Shown: piece after piece, positions 19,083-27,314 of the stretch
Position numbering within the stretch: position 1 is the stretch's first letter
Layout of the letters: each line of letters starts with the position of its first letter
Translations under genes and position numbers: made by a program
DNA from: Sphingomonas sp. Mn802worker
GTDB lineage: Bacteria > Pseudomonadota > Alphaproteobacteria > Sphingomonadales > Sphingomonadaceae
DNA length: 64,000 nucleotides
NCBI RefSeq assembly: GCF_000382485.1
Contig: NZ_AORY01000001.1
Coordinates: forward strand, 124,001 to 188,000
Direction of reading: 5' to 3'
The notes under the pieces: model-generated
What the model was told of the DNA's origin: nothing
Databases searched by the model: none
What the model saw: only the letters and a program-made list of their open reading frames with translations

Positions 19083-21140
19083 TCACCAGACCTTCACGCG
19101 CGCGTCTTGCGCCAGATACAGCTTGTCGCCGGGCTTTGGCTGGAACGCGGGATACCACGGGTCCATGTTGCGGACGATGTCGGTACGCTGTTCCGACGGC
19201 GCGTGCGGGTCGGTCAGCAGCCGCTGACGCAGATTCGCCTCACGGTAGTTGCGCCGCCACACCTGTGCCCAGCCGAGATAGAAGCGCTGGTCGGCGGTGA
19301 AGCCGTTCAGCACCGGCGCGGGCTTGCCGCCAAGCGACGCGTGATAGGCGTCGTACGCCGCGGACAGGCCGGCGAGATCGGCCGAGTTCTCGCCCAGCGT
19401 CAGCGCTCCCTTCACGTGCATACCCGGCAGCGGTTCGTACGCATCATATTGCTTGACGAGCCGCTGGCTGAGCGCGTTGAAGCGCTGCACGTCAGCATCG
19501 GTCCACCACTGCGTCAACCGGCCGTGCACGTCGTATTTCGCGCCCTGATCGTCGAAGTGATGGCTCATCTCGTGGCCGATCACCGCGCCGATCCCGCCAT
19601 AGTTGACCGCCGGATCGGCCTTGGGATCGAAAAACGGCGGCTGCAGGATCGCTGCGGGGAAGGTGATGGCGACCAGCCCGAAATCGGCCTGTGCGTTGAC
19701 CGTCATCGGGGTCATGCCCCATTCCCAGCGATAGATCGGCTTGCCCAGCTTGGTCGCATTATAATCGTGACGCCATTGGTTCGCGCGCAGTTCGTTGCCG
19801 AACGCGTCAGCCGTCTTGATCTCCAGCGCCGAATAATCGCGCCATTTTGAGGGATAGCCGATCCGCGGGGTAAAGGCAGCGAGCTTCGCATGTGCCTTGA
19901 CCTTGGTTTCGGGCGCCATCCAAGTCAGCATGTCGATACGGTGGTTCATCGCCTTAATGACGTTTTTGACCAGCTGGTCCGCCGCCGCCTTGGTTTGGGG
20001 CGGAAAATAGCGCGCGACATAGACCTTGCCGACCTCGTCGGCGAGCGCGCTGCTGGTGAAATCGACCGCGCGCTTCCAGCGCTCCTGCTGCTGCGGCGTC
20101 CCGCTCAGCACGGTGCCGTAGAAGGCGAAATTCTCCGCATCGAACGCCCGCGGCAGCACGTCGGCGAAGCCGTCCAGGCTGCGCACCAGCAACTGGTCGC
20201 GCAGCACCGCGATCGGTGCCGCACCGACCGCCTGCGCGATGCCGGCGATCGCGGTCGGCTGCGCGACGATCAGCGTGTCGGCCGCGGTCTTGTTCGCGCG
20301 CATGAAGGTCGCGAAGTCGAACCCGGGCGCGGATTGCTGCAGCTGCGCCAGCGTCATCTTGTTGTAGGTCTTGTCGGCGTCACGGCTGTCGACGCGCGTC
20401 CAGCTGACCTGCGCGATCCGCGTCTCAAACGCGACCAGCGCGGCAGCGCGCGCATCCGCATTCGGTTCCCCAGCCAGCGTCAGCAGCTTGGCGAGGTGCG
20501 CCTGATACGCGGCTTTGGCCTGGGCCAGCTTCGAATCGGTGCTGAGGTAATAATCACGGTCGGGCATGCCGAGCCCGGCCTGAGACAGGCTGACTGCATA
20601 GCTATCCGGATTCTTGTCGTCCTGTCCTACATAAACGCCAAATGGCGTGTCGACGCCGTTGCGGTTCGCTTCGGCCAAGAGCGCGGCATAGCCCGCTTTG
20701 TCGCTCGCCTTGATCTTCACGAGCCACGGCTGGATCGGTGCCATTCCGGCACGCTCGATCGCGGCGCTGTCGAGGTAGCTCGCATACGCACGGCCAATCT
20801 TCGATCCTCCATCTGCCCGCGCCGCCTCGAGCAGCCCGCGCGTCCGCTGGCGCGACAAATCGGCCAGAACGGAGAAAGCGCCGTAGTTCGCCTCGTCGGC
20901 CGGGATCGCGGTCGTCTTCGCCCAGGTGCCGTTCGCGAAGCCGTAGAAATCGTCGCCAGGCTTGACCGAGCGATCCATGCCGGCGGTGTCGAAGCCGAAC
21001 GTGCCGTAGCGCGGACCGGTGCGCGGCGCCTCATCGGAGGCCGGCGCAGGCTGCTGCGCGGCCGATTGGGCGAACAGCGCCGCTGGGATCAGCGCGGCGG
21101 CAGAAAGTGCGGGAAACAGGATCGAACGACGCATGAACAA
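19083..21140 (-). CDS. M13-family (neprilysin/PepO-like) zinc metallopeptidase
   Basis: A 685-residue secreted endopeptidase. Signal peptide at residues ~1-27 (ending ALFAQS). The large N-terminal M13 domain is followed by the catalytic domain with zinc motif GHEMSHHFDD (HExxH) and the third ligand in GENSADLAG. It ends in ...VKVW, the family-typical terminal Trp. It cleaves oligopeptides in the periplasm or outside the cell. Starts at ATG 21140 or 21134 are both possible. Confidence 0.95.
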   Translation of the reverse strand: MFMRRSILFPALSAAALIPAALFAQSAAQQPAPASDEAPRTGPRYGTFGFDTAGMDRSVKPGDDFYGFANGTWAKTTAIPADEANYGAFSVLADLSRQRTRGLLEAARADGGSKIGRAYASYLDSAAIERAGMAPIQPWLVKIKASDKAGYAALLAEANRNGVDTPFGVYVGQDDKNPDSYAVSLSQAGLGMPDRDYYLSTDSKLAQAKAAYQAHLAKLLTLAGEPNADARAAALVAFETRIAQVSWTRVDSRDADKTYNKMTLAQLQQSAPGFDFATFMRANKTAADTLIVAQPTAIAGIAQAVGAAPIAVLRDQLLVRSLDGFADVLPRAFDAENFAFYGTVLSGTPQQQERWKRAVDFTSSALADEVGKVYVARYFPPQTKAAADQLVKNVIKAMNHRIDMLTWMAPETKVKAHAKLAAFTPRIGYPSKWRDYSALEIKTADAFGNELRANQWRHDYNATKLGKPIYRWEWGMTPMTVNAQADFGLVAITFPAAILQPPFFDPKADPAVNYGGIGAVIGHEMSHHFDDQGAKYDVHGRLTQWWTDADVQRFNALSQRLVKQYDAYEPLPGMHVKGALTLGENSADLAGLSAAYDAYHASLGGKPAPVLNGFTADQRFYLGWAQVWRRNYREANLRQRLLTDPHAPSEQRTDIVRNMDPWYPAFQPKPGDKLYLAQDARVKVW

Positions 21141-21207
21141 TCACCCATACGAGGAATGATCGTTCCTTAGGCCGGCCCACGAAGTCGCGCCAGCCTGCGC
21201 GAGGCGA

Positions 21208-21756
21208 TCAATCGCGCTGGTGCCGTGCCCGCCACTTGCGCGCGATCCACAATCGCCACCCAAGCGCAGCCAGACCATAGCCCAGCAACGCACAGACGGT
21301 AGTGATCAGCAGCAATCCCAGCACCAACGGCGACCCGGCGTTCCACAACCATTGCAGCCACCCCGTCGCTGCCTCCGCCACCGGTTCCGCCACCGCGGGT
21401 GCGTTGGTGCGCAGCAACCACGCGCCGATCTGATAGGCCGCGAACAGGATGAACGGCGTGGTCAGGGGGTTGGTGATGAAGGTCGTGAGGGCGGCGACCG
21501 GCACGTTGGCGCGGAACGGCAGCGCGATCAGCGCCGCGATCGCGATCTGTCCGACCGGAAACAGGATGCCCGCGACCATGCCGAGCGCGACGCCGCGCGG
21601 CACCGATCGCCGGGTAAAGCGCCACAATTCGGGTGCAAGCACGCGGTGCGCGACCGGACGCAGCACCCGGCTTTTCTCCATCGATTCGCGCGTCGGCAGG
21701 TTGCGCCTGCTCCACGCCGCGAACCGGTCCCACGTCGTCAGCGGGCGCGACGCCAT
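21208..21756 (-). CDS. DUF2062 membrane protein
   Basis: 182 residues. The DUF2062 core (~45-115) has RSVPRGVALGMVAGILFP and TNPLTTPFILFAAY, with two to three membrane helices and another C-terminal one (VLGLLLITTVCALLGYG). The family is often next to glycosyltransferase genes, but its function is not established. Its ATG overlaps the smpB stop by one base, so it is translated from the smpB transcript. A different open frame covers the same DNA (21167-21790) but lacks family features. Confidence 0.88.
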   Translation of the reverse strand: MASRPLTTWDRFAAWSRRNLPTRESMEKSRVLRPVAHRVLAPELWRFTRRSVPRGVALGMVAGILFPVGQIAIAALIALPFRANVPVAALTTFITNPLTTPFILFAAYQIGAWLLRTNAPAVAEPVAEAATGWLQWLWNAGSPLVLGLLLITTVCALLGYGLAALGWRLWIARKWRARHQRD

Positions 21757-22238
21757 CAGCCGTGGTCGCGCATGATGCGCCCGGCATCACGCTTCCACTC
21801 GCGCTCCTTGATGTGTTCGCGCTTGTCGTGCGCCTTTCTGCCCTTCGCCAACGCCAACTCCACCTTTGCGCGACCCTGTCCGTTGAAATAAACCGTCAGC
21901 GGGACGAGCGTCATGCCGTCGCGCGCGACCGCGCCGTGCAGCTTGTTTATCTCGCGCTCGTGAAGCAGGAGTTTACGCGGACGCTTCGCCTCGTGGTTGA
22001 AACGATTGCCGTGACTGAATTCGGGGACGTTGGAATTGACCAGCCAAACCTCGTCGCCGCGCACCTCGGCATAGCTTTCCGCGATAGACCCCTCGCCGAA
22101 GCGGAGCGACTTCACCTCGGTGCCGGTCAGGACGATGCCGGCCTCGTACACGGTATCGACCGCATAATCGAAGCGCGCACGGCGGTTCTCGGCAACGATC
22201 TTCTTCTTGTCGAAGGTGGCAGGCTTGGGACGCGACAT
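21756..22238 (-). CDS. smpB: SsrA-binding protein SmpB
   Basis: A 160-residue SmpB that carries tmRNA into stalled ribosomes. Conserved parts are the N-terminal ENRRARFDY, the TGTEVKSLR core, the [17 protein letters not shown] stretch and a basic C-terminal tail. The tmRNA gene itself is not seen nearby. dapA lies upstream beyond a small ORF. Confidence 0.97.
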   Translation of the reverse strand: MSRPKPATFDKKKIVAENRRARFDYAVDTVYEAGIVLTGTEVKSLRFGEGSIAESYAEVRGDEVWLVNSNVPEFSHGNRFNHEAKRPRKLLLHEREINKLHGAVARDGMTLVPLTVYFNGQGRAKVELALAKGRKAHDKREHIKEREWKRDAGRIMRDHG

Positions 22239-22339
22239 GGCCGCGATGTAGGCACATGCGTGCGCGGCGGCAAAGGGCGATCGTTACCATTGGCCGCGTT
22301 CGCCACCCGCCCGGACCCGCGCAAGCGCCGGCAAATGGA

Positions 22340-22642
22340 TCAGAACGGGCGCTTCAACCGCAGCATGACGCGGTTGCTGGTAAAGCCGCCGACACTTCCC
22401 TGCTCGGTGTCGGCCGACACAATGTTGTCGCCGATCTTCATCGCCGCCTTGGGCAGTGCCTGCGGATCGGAGGAATAGCGCTCGGGCGTGGCGCGCAGGC
22501 GGAACTCCTCCTGACTGCGCGCGCAGACGACGATCGACGTGTCGCCGGGCTCAGCCTTCGGACACTCACGCGGCAGCACCGATCTGGGCTTGGGGAGGAT
22601 GGGACCGGACACCGTGGCCTGAAGGAACAAGGCCGCAATCAT
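22340..22642 (-). CDS. Small hypothetical protein, probably exported
   Basis: A 100-residue ORF (from the Met at 22642; an in-frame Met lies 6 codons upstream). The N-terminus MIAALFLQATVSGP is short and hydrophobic. Two Cys lie in RECPKAEPG and VVCARSQEE and could form a disulfide, followed by EEFRLR and a basic C-terminus. It sits between dapA and smpB on the same strand. Codon use looks coding. I do not recognise the family. Confidence 0.65.
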   Translation of the reverse strand: MIAALFLQATVSGPILPKPRSVLPRECPKAEPGDTSIVVCARSQEEFRLRATPERYSSDPQALPKAAMKIGDNIVSADTEQGSVGGFTSNRVMLRLKRPF

Positions 22643-22697
22643 CACCGGATCATCCTCCATCGGGAAGGCTGCAGCATCGCTTCCTTCCCGCCCACCA

Positions 22698-23579
22698 TCA
22701 CAGCCCCGCGTGCGCCAGGCCTGCGTCTACCGCGTGGCGTGATGCCTCGCCGGGCCACGTCATCGGCAGCCTGAGACCGCGCGGGAAGTCGGGCCGCACC
22801 TTGTTCACCGCATATTTGACCGGCCCTGGCGACGCATCGGTGAACAAGGCGGTGTGGAGCGGGAACAGCCGGTCGTGCAGCATCCGTGCTGTTGCGTAAT
22901 CACCGCTCGCGCACGCCGCCTGGAATTCGGCGCACAACCTGGGCGCGATGTTGGCACTGACCGAGATGCAACCGACGCCGCCGGTCGCGTTGAAGGCGAG
23001 CGCGAGGTCGTCGTTGCCAGACAATTGGCAGAAGCCGTCGCCAAGATTCTCGCGGTGCTGCGAGACGCGGGTAATGACGCCGGACGCGTCCTTCACGGCG
23101 ACGAACACCTGCGGAAACGCCTCGACGATGCGCGCCAGCGTCTCGGGCAGTATGTCGGTCACCGTCCGCGCGGGCACGTTGTAGAGCACGATCGGCAAGG
23201 GAGCGTCCTGCCCCAGCGCCTCGAAGTGGCGGAAGATGCCCTCCTGACCCGGCCGGTTATAGTAAGGCGGCACCATCAGCGCGGCGTCGGCGCCGGCTTC
23301 CTTCGCGGCAATCAGGTTGGCGCGCGCGACCCGCGTGTCGTTCGATCCGGCGCCCGCGATCACCGGCACGCGCCCGCGCGCATGATCGACGCAGACGCGC
23401 ACGATCGCGAATTGCTCTTCCTTGGTCAGCGTCGCCGCCTCTCCGGTCGTCCCGCACGGCACCAGCGCGGACGATCCTTCCGAAATCTGCCACTCGATGA
23501 AGTCGCGATAGACCTGCTCGGCGAAGGCGCCGTCGTCGTCGAACGGAGTGACCAGTGCGGGGATCGAACCTGTGAACAT
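22698..23579 (-). CDS. dapA: 4-hydroxy-tetrahydrodipicolinate synthase
   Basis: A 293-residue DapA, which condenses pyruvate with aspartate semialdehyde in lysine and peptidoglycan precursor synthesis. The Schiff-base Lys is in FVAVKDASG, the proton-relay Tyr in YNVPARTVTD, and the substrate loop in PCGTTGEAATLT. It is divergent from a lytic transglycosylase across a 94-bp promoter region, joining supply and turnover of the cell wall. Confidence 0.97.
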   Translation of the reverse strand: MFTGSIPALVTPFDDDGAFAEQVYRDFIEWQISEGSSALVPCGTTGEAATLTKEEQFAIVRVCVDHARGRVPVIAGAGSNDTRVARANLIAAKEAGADAALMVPPYYNRPGQEGIFRHFEALGQDAPLPIVLYNVPARTVTDILPETLARIVEAFPQVFVAVKDASGVITRVSQHRENLGDGFCQLSGNDDLALAFNATGGVGCISVSANIAPRLCAEFQAACASGDYATARMLHDRLFPLHTALFTDASPGPVKYAVNKVRPDFPRGLRLPMTWPGEASRHAVDAGLAHAGL

Positions 23580-23673
23580 AAGACGGACGCTCTCTCCGGC
23601 ACGATGAATATTCGAAGTCGTTCAGGACAGATACGGGTTGGATCGCTATCCTGTCCACCGATCTGGAATGGTG

Positions 23674-25653
23674 ATGAAGGCGGGCGTGTTGATCGGTATC
23701 GTGGCGGGAGTTGGCGCGGCGCTGTTGCTGGCGCAGAGCCAGGTTGGTTCTGTGGGGCAATATCCGGCGAGCGTGCAGCCGAATGCGCAGGCGCAGGCCG
23801 CGGGGCTGGCGCAGGCGATCGCGCAGTGGAAAGTGCTGCAGCAGAGCGACTCGCTGCCGTTCGATACCTACGCCAATTTCCTGCTCGCGCATCCGGGCTG
23901 GCCGAACCAGACCGCCAACCGCCGCGCGGCGGAGAAACAGGCGGCAACCGGCTATGCTTCGCCCGCGAACGTCATCGCCTTTTGTCGCCGCTTTCCGCCG
24001 CTGACCGGCGGCGGCTGGGTGGCGTGTGCGCGTGCCTATCAGGCGAGCGGCTATCAGGCGGAAGCCTATGCCGCGGCAGGTGCGGCGTGGCGCAGCGGCA
24101 GCCTGTCGCCGACCGACGAGAGCGCCGTGTTGACCGGTTTTGCAGGAGCGCTGACCCCGGCCGACCATGACGCGCGCATGGATGCGCTGCTGTGGCAGGG
24201 GCAGACCGGCGCCGCGGCGCGGCAGATCGCGTTGACGAGCGCAGGCGCACGGCCGCTGTTTGAGGCGCGGCTCGCGTTCAGGACCGGCGGAGAGAACGCG
24301 TCCGCGCTCGCGTCCGCCAACGATGCCGCGGGCGCGGCGGACGCAGGGTACATCGCCGACAAGGCGGTGTGGCTGCGCAACAGCGGCGCCTCGCCCAGCG
24401 CGCGAAGCTGGCTGGCCCGGTCGCGGCAGGGATTGATCCGGCCGGGCAACGCCGAGAAATTCTACGAGGTGCTGCTAACCAATGCGCGCGGCGCGGCGGC
24501 GGACCGTCAATGGCAGACGGCGTACGACATCGCGCGGCAGGTCGACGATGCCTATCCGACCGGCACCGACATCTCGACCAAGCCGTACGGCGAGCGCGAC
24601 GATTACACGAGCCTGGCATGGCTCGCCGGGCAAACTGCGCTCAAGCAGCTCAACCGTCCGGCCGACGCGGCCTTCCTGTTCCAGCGCTACGGCGAGGCGA
24701 GCCAGTCGCCGCAGACGCGCGCCAAGGGGTTCTACTGGGCGGCGCGTGCGGCCGAGGCCGCCGGCAAGCCCGAGGCACAGGGGCTGTTCGCGCGTGCGGG
24801 CGGTTACCGCGACCAATATTACGGGCAGCTGGCGCTCGAACATATGCGCCAGCCGCTGGTCGCGCCGCCAGCGGTGCCGCAGCAGGTGATCGATCCCGCC
24901 GTGCGCGCCGCCTTCTTCAATCAGGAGACGGTGCGTGCGGGCCAACTGCTGGGGCAGACCGGGCAGCGACAGGACCAGACCGCCTTCATCCGCCTGATCG
25001 CCGCCGATGCGACCAGCGACACCGACCATCTGCTCGCCGACGAATTGTCGCGGCAGCTCGGCCGCCCCGATCTGGCGGTGCTGGTCGGGCGCAGCGCGAT
25101 GCAGAACGGGCTGACGCAATATAGCGCGGTCGCCTTCCCGACCGTGCCGGTGCCGGGTGGATACGAGAACCAGTGGACGATGATCCACGCGGTCAGCCGG
25201 CAGGAAAGTCAGTTCGACCGCGAGGCGCGCAGCCCCGTGGGGGCAAGCGGGCTGATGCAGTTGATGCCTGCCACCGCGCGCGAGCAGGCGGGCAAGCTCG
25301 GCCTCCCCTATGATGCGGCGCGGTTGACCGCCGACACGAGCTACAACGTCATGCTGGGGTCGAGTTACTTCCAGCGCATCTTCGGCCTCTACGGCAGCTA
25401 CCCGCTCGCGATCGCGGCGTATAATGCGGGCCCGGGCAACGTGAACAAGTGGCTGCGCGCCAACGGCGACCCGCGCACCGGCGGCGTCGACATGGTCGAC
25501 TGGGTCGAGGCGATCCCGTACAATGAAACGCGCAACTATGTGCAGCGCGTGCTGGAGAATGCGGTCGTCTACGATTTGATGTACCCGCAGCGCGGGAAGA
25601 GCCGCGGGCCGGCCAATCTCAGCTGGTATCTGGGCCGCAGTCGTACCGGGTGA
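23674..25653 (+). CDS. Soluble lytic murein transglycosylase (Slt70-like)
   Basis: About 660 residues with a signal sequence (residues ~1-20), a long alpha-superhelical region (~30-490) and a C-terminal SLT domain (~500-640). The catalytic Glu is in SRQESQFD, followed by GASGLMQLMPATA and [12 protein letters not shown]. It cleaves peptidoglycan glycan strands to 1,6-anhydromuropeptides in the periplasm. ATG 23668 and 23674 are both possible. A second enzyme of this class is at 42.5 kb. Confidence 0.93.
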   Translation: MKAGVLIGIVAGVGAALLLAQSQVGSVGQYPASVQPNAQAQAAGLAQAIAQWKVLQQSDSLPFDTYANFLLAHPGWPNQTANRRAAEKQAATGYASPANVIAFCRRFPPLTGGGWVACARAYQASGYQAEAYAAAGAAWRSGSLSPTDESAVLTGFAGALTPADHDARMDALLWQGQTGAAARQIALTSAGARPLFEARLAFRTGGENASALASANDAAGAADAGYIADKAVWLRNSGASPSARSWLARSRQGLIRPGNAEKFYEVLLTNARGAAADRQWQTAYDIARQVDDAYPTGTDISTKPYGERDDYTSLAWLAGQTALKQLNRPADAAFLFQRYGEASQSPQTRAKGFYWAARAAEAAGKPEAQGLFARAGGYRDQYYGQLALEHMRQPLVAPPAVPQQVIDPAVRAAFFNQETVRAGQLLGQTGQRQDQTAFIRLIAADATSDTDHLLADELSRQLGRPDLAVLVGRSAMQNGLTQYSAVAFPTVPVPGGYENQWTMIHAVSRQESQFDREARSPVGASGLMQLMPATAREQAGKLGLPYDAARLTADTSYNVMLGSSYFQRIFGLYGSYPLAIAAYNAGPGNVNKWLRANGDPRTGGVDMVDWVEAIPYNETRNYVQRVLENAVVYDLMYPQRGKSRGPANLSWYLGRSRTG

Positions 25654-25685
25654 CGGCGCGGCATATCGTCGGCTAGTCGGGCGCG

Positions 25686-26168
25686 ATGGATCGACCCAAT
25701 TACATCACGCCCGCAGGCTACGCTGTGCTGCGCCGCGAGTATGAACAACTGTTCGCGACCGAGCGGCCCAAGCTGGTCGAGACGATCTCCTGGGCGGCAG
25801 GCAACGGCGACCGCAGCGAGAACGGCGACTATATTTACGGGCGCAAGCGGCTGCGCGAGATCGACCGGCGGCTCGGCTGGCTGTCGCGGCGGATGAAGGC
25901 GGCGAAGGTGGTCGATCCCGCCGCCGCGCCCGATCGCTCGCGCATCTTCTTCGGCGCGACCGCCCGGATCGTCGACGAGGACGATCATGAGCGCGAACTG
26001 ACGCTGGTCGGCGACGATGAGGCGGACGCGGGCAAGGGGCTGGTCGGGTGGAACGCGCCGCTCGCCCGCGCGCTGCGCGGGGCGGCGGTCGGCGACGTGC
26101 GCCGCGTGACGCTACCGGTGGGCGAGCGCGAATATGAGGTGCTGGCCGTCTCCTATCCCGATCCGTGA
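25686..26168 (+). CDS. greB: Transcript cleavage factor GreB-like
   Basis: 160 residues. The N-terminal coiled coil (~10-80) includes the acidic tip region NGDRSENGDYIYG. The C-terminal FKBP-like domain (~85-158) has IFFGATARIVDED and GEREYEVL. Gre factors enter the RNA polymerase secondary channel and stimulate cleavage of backtracked RNA. The basic stretch after the tip favours GreB over GreA. It starts 32 bp after the transglycosylase stop. Confidence 0.88.
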   Translation: MDRPNYITPAGYAVLRREYEQLFATERPKLVETISWAAGNGDRSENGDYIYGRKRLREIDRRLGWLSRRMKAAKVVDPAAAPDRSRIFFGATARIVDEDDHERELTLVGDDEADAGKGLVGWNAPLARALRGAAVGDVRRVTLPVGEREYEVLAVSYPDP

Positions 26169-26217
26169 GGAACGTGGGCGCTCGCCCGTCCGTTCGTGCA
26201 GGTGAAGGAGAATGATC

Positions 26218-26445
26218 ATGACCGAACAGACTCGCACCGACAGCGCGCGCGATCACGACGACAAGGACCTGATCGAGGGCATGATCCCCGCCGGTGACGC
26301 GCAGACCGGCACCAGCGGCGGTGCGCTTGCTCGCGACGTAGGATCGCAGGCCGACATGAAGACGGTGACTGATCCCGATGGCACCACGCGCGCGACCAAG
26401 CAGGACGACATCGACGCAGGCGTCGCCTACGACAGCGATCGCTGA
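26218..26445 (+). CDS. Small acidic hypothetical protein
   Basis: 75 residues, strongly acidic and Thr/Asp-rich, with no signal peptide, membrane helix or Cys. A good ribosome binding site AAGGAG (26205-26210) lies 7 nt before ATG 26218 and only 1 nt before ATG 26212, which decides the start. The central GGALARDVGSQADMK may be the only structured part; the ends look disordered. It follows greB by 49 bp. I do not recognise a family; such small acidic proteins are often stress-related, but nothing here proves it. Confidence 0.75.
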   Translation: MTEQTRTDSARDHDDKDLIEGMIPAGDAQTGTSGGALARDVGSQADMKTVTDPDGTTRATKQDDIDAGVAYDSDR

Positions 26446-26519
26446 GAACGACAAACTCGCGCGTCAAACCACGACGCGCGGGTTGACCTCGTCGCCCCCG
26501 CGGTCGACACCGCTCATCG

Positions 26520-27314
26520 ATGCCGACCGATGACACCCCCACCCGCAACATCGCGCTGCTGATCGACGCCGATAATGCGTCGTGGCACGCGCTTGATCCT
26601 GTGCTAACCGTGCTGGCGGAGCTCGGCACCGTCAACATCCGGCGCGTCTATGGTAATTGGTCCAAGCCAGGGCTGAAAGGCTGGCGCGACATGAGCGTTC
26701 GCCACGGCATCGAACCGCAACAGCAGTTCGACCTGACCAAGGGCAAGAACGCGACCGACATGAAGATGACGATCGACGCGATGGACCTGCTGTTCCGCGG
26801 CCGCGTGCAGGGCTTCGGGATCATGTCGTCGGACAGCGACTTTATGCCGCTCGCCACCCGCATCCGGCAGGACGGCCTGCCCGTCTACGGCTTCGGCACC
26901 GCCAAGACGCCGCAGGGATTCCGTCAGGCGTGCAGCCGCTTCATCGACGTGGCCGCGCTGGAACAGGCGAATGGCGCTGAGGCAGCGCCGGCCACTGCCG
27001 CGGAGCCGATCGCCGATACGCCGCTTAGCGATGCGCTGCCGCCATCGATCGGCGCGAAGCCTGTTGCGGCGAAGAAGGCCAAGCCGCCGGTCGATCAGGA
27101 ACTGCTCAAGCTGCTGATCGACGCCTATGACGCGTCGAAGCGCGACGAGAAGGGTTATGTCAGCCTGTCGGCGATGGGACAGCTCGCCGCCAATCGTTCG
27201 TCGTTCGACGTGCGCAATTACGGGTTCAAGCGACTGTCCGACCTGGTCGAGTCGGTGCCCAATTTCCAGATCGAGCGGCGTGACGGCCGCGCCCTCGTCA
27301 GAAGGCTTCGTTGA
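26520..27314 (+). CDS. NYN-domain protein with C-terminal LOTUS/OST-HTH domain
   Basis: 264 residues. The N-terminal NYN (PIN-like) RNase fold (~10-145) has acidic residues LLIDADNAS, GKNATDMKMTID and SSDSDFMPLA expected to bind metal. A Pro/Ala-rich linker leads to an OST-HTH/LOTUS RNA-binding domain (~190-262; YGFKRLSDLVES). The combination suggests an RNA-binding nuclease, as in the LabA/DUF88 group. Its TGA overlaps the ATG of the M28 peptidase. Confidence 0.88.
   Translation: MPTDDTPTRNIALLIDADNASWHALDPVLTVLAELGTVNIRRVYGNWSKPGLKGWRDMSVRHGIEPQQQFDLTKGKNATDMKMTIDAMDLLFRGRVQGFGIMSSDSDFMPLATRIRQDGLPVYGFGTAKTPQGFRQACSRFIDVAALEQANGAEAAPATAAEPIADTPLSDALPPSIGAKPVAAKKAKPPVDQELLKLLIDAYDASKRDEKGYVSLSAMGQLAANRSSFDVRNYGFKRLSDLVESVPNFQIERRDGRALVRRLR

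Noticed and set aside
19890..21170. A 426-residue open frame on the plus strand, antisense to the M13 peptidase
   Set aside because: Arg/Gly-rich translation without motifs. GC-rich DNA often leaves antisense frames open; the minus-strand peptidase has zinc motifs and a signal peptide.
26458..26480. An 8-bp hairpin after the small acidic gene as an intrinsic terminator
   Set aside because: The stem is good but no T-tract follows in either direction, so I did not list it as a terminator.
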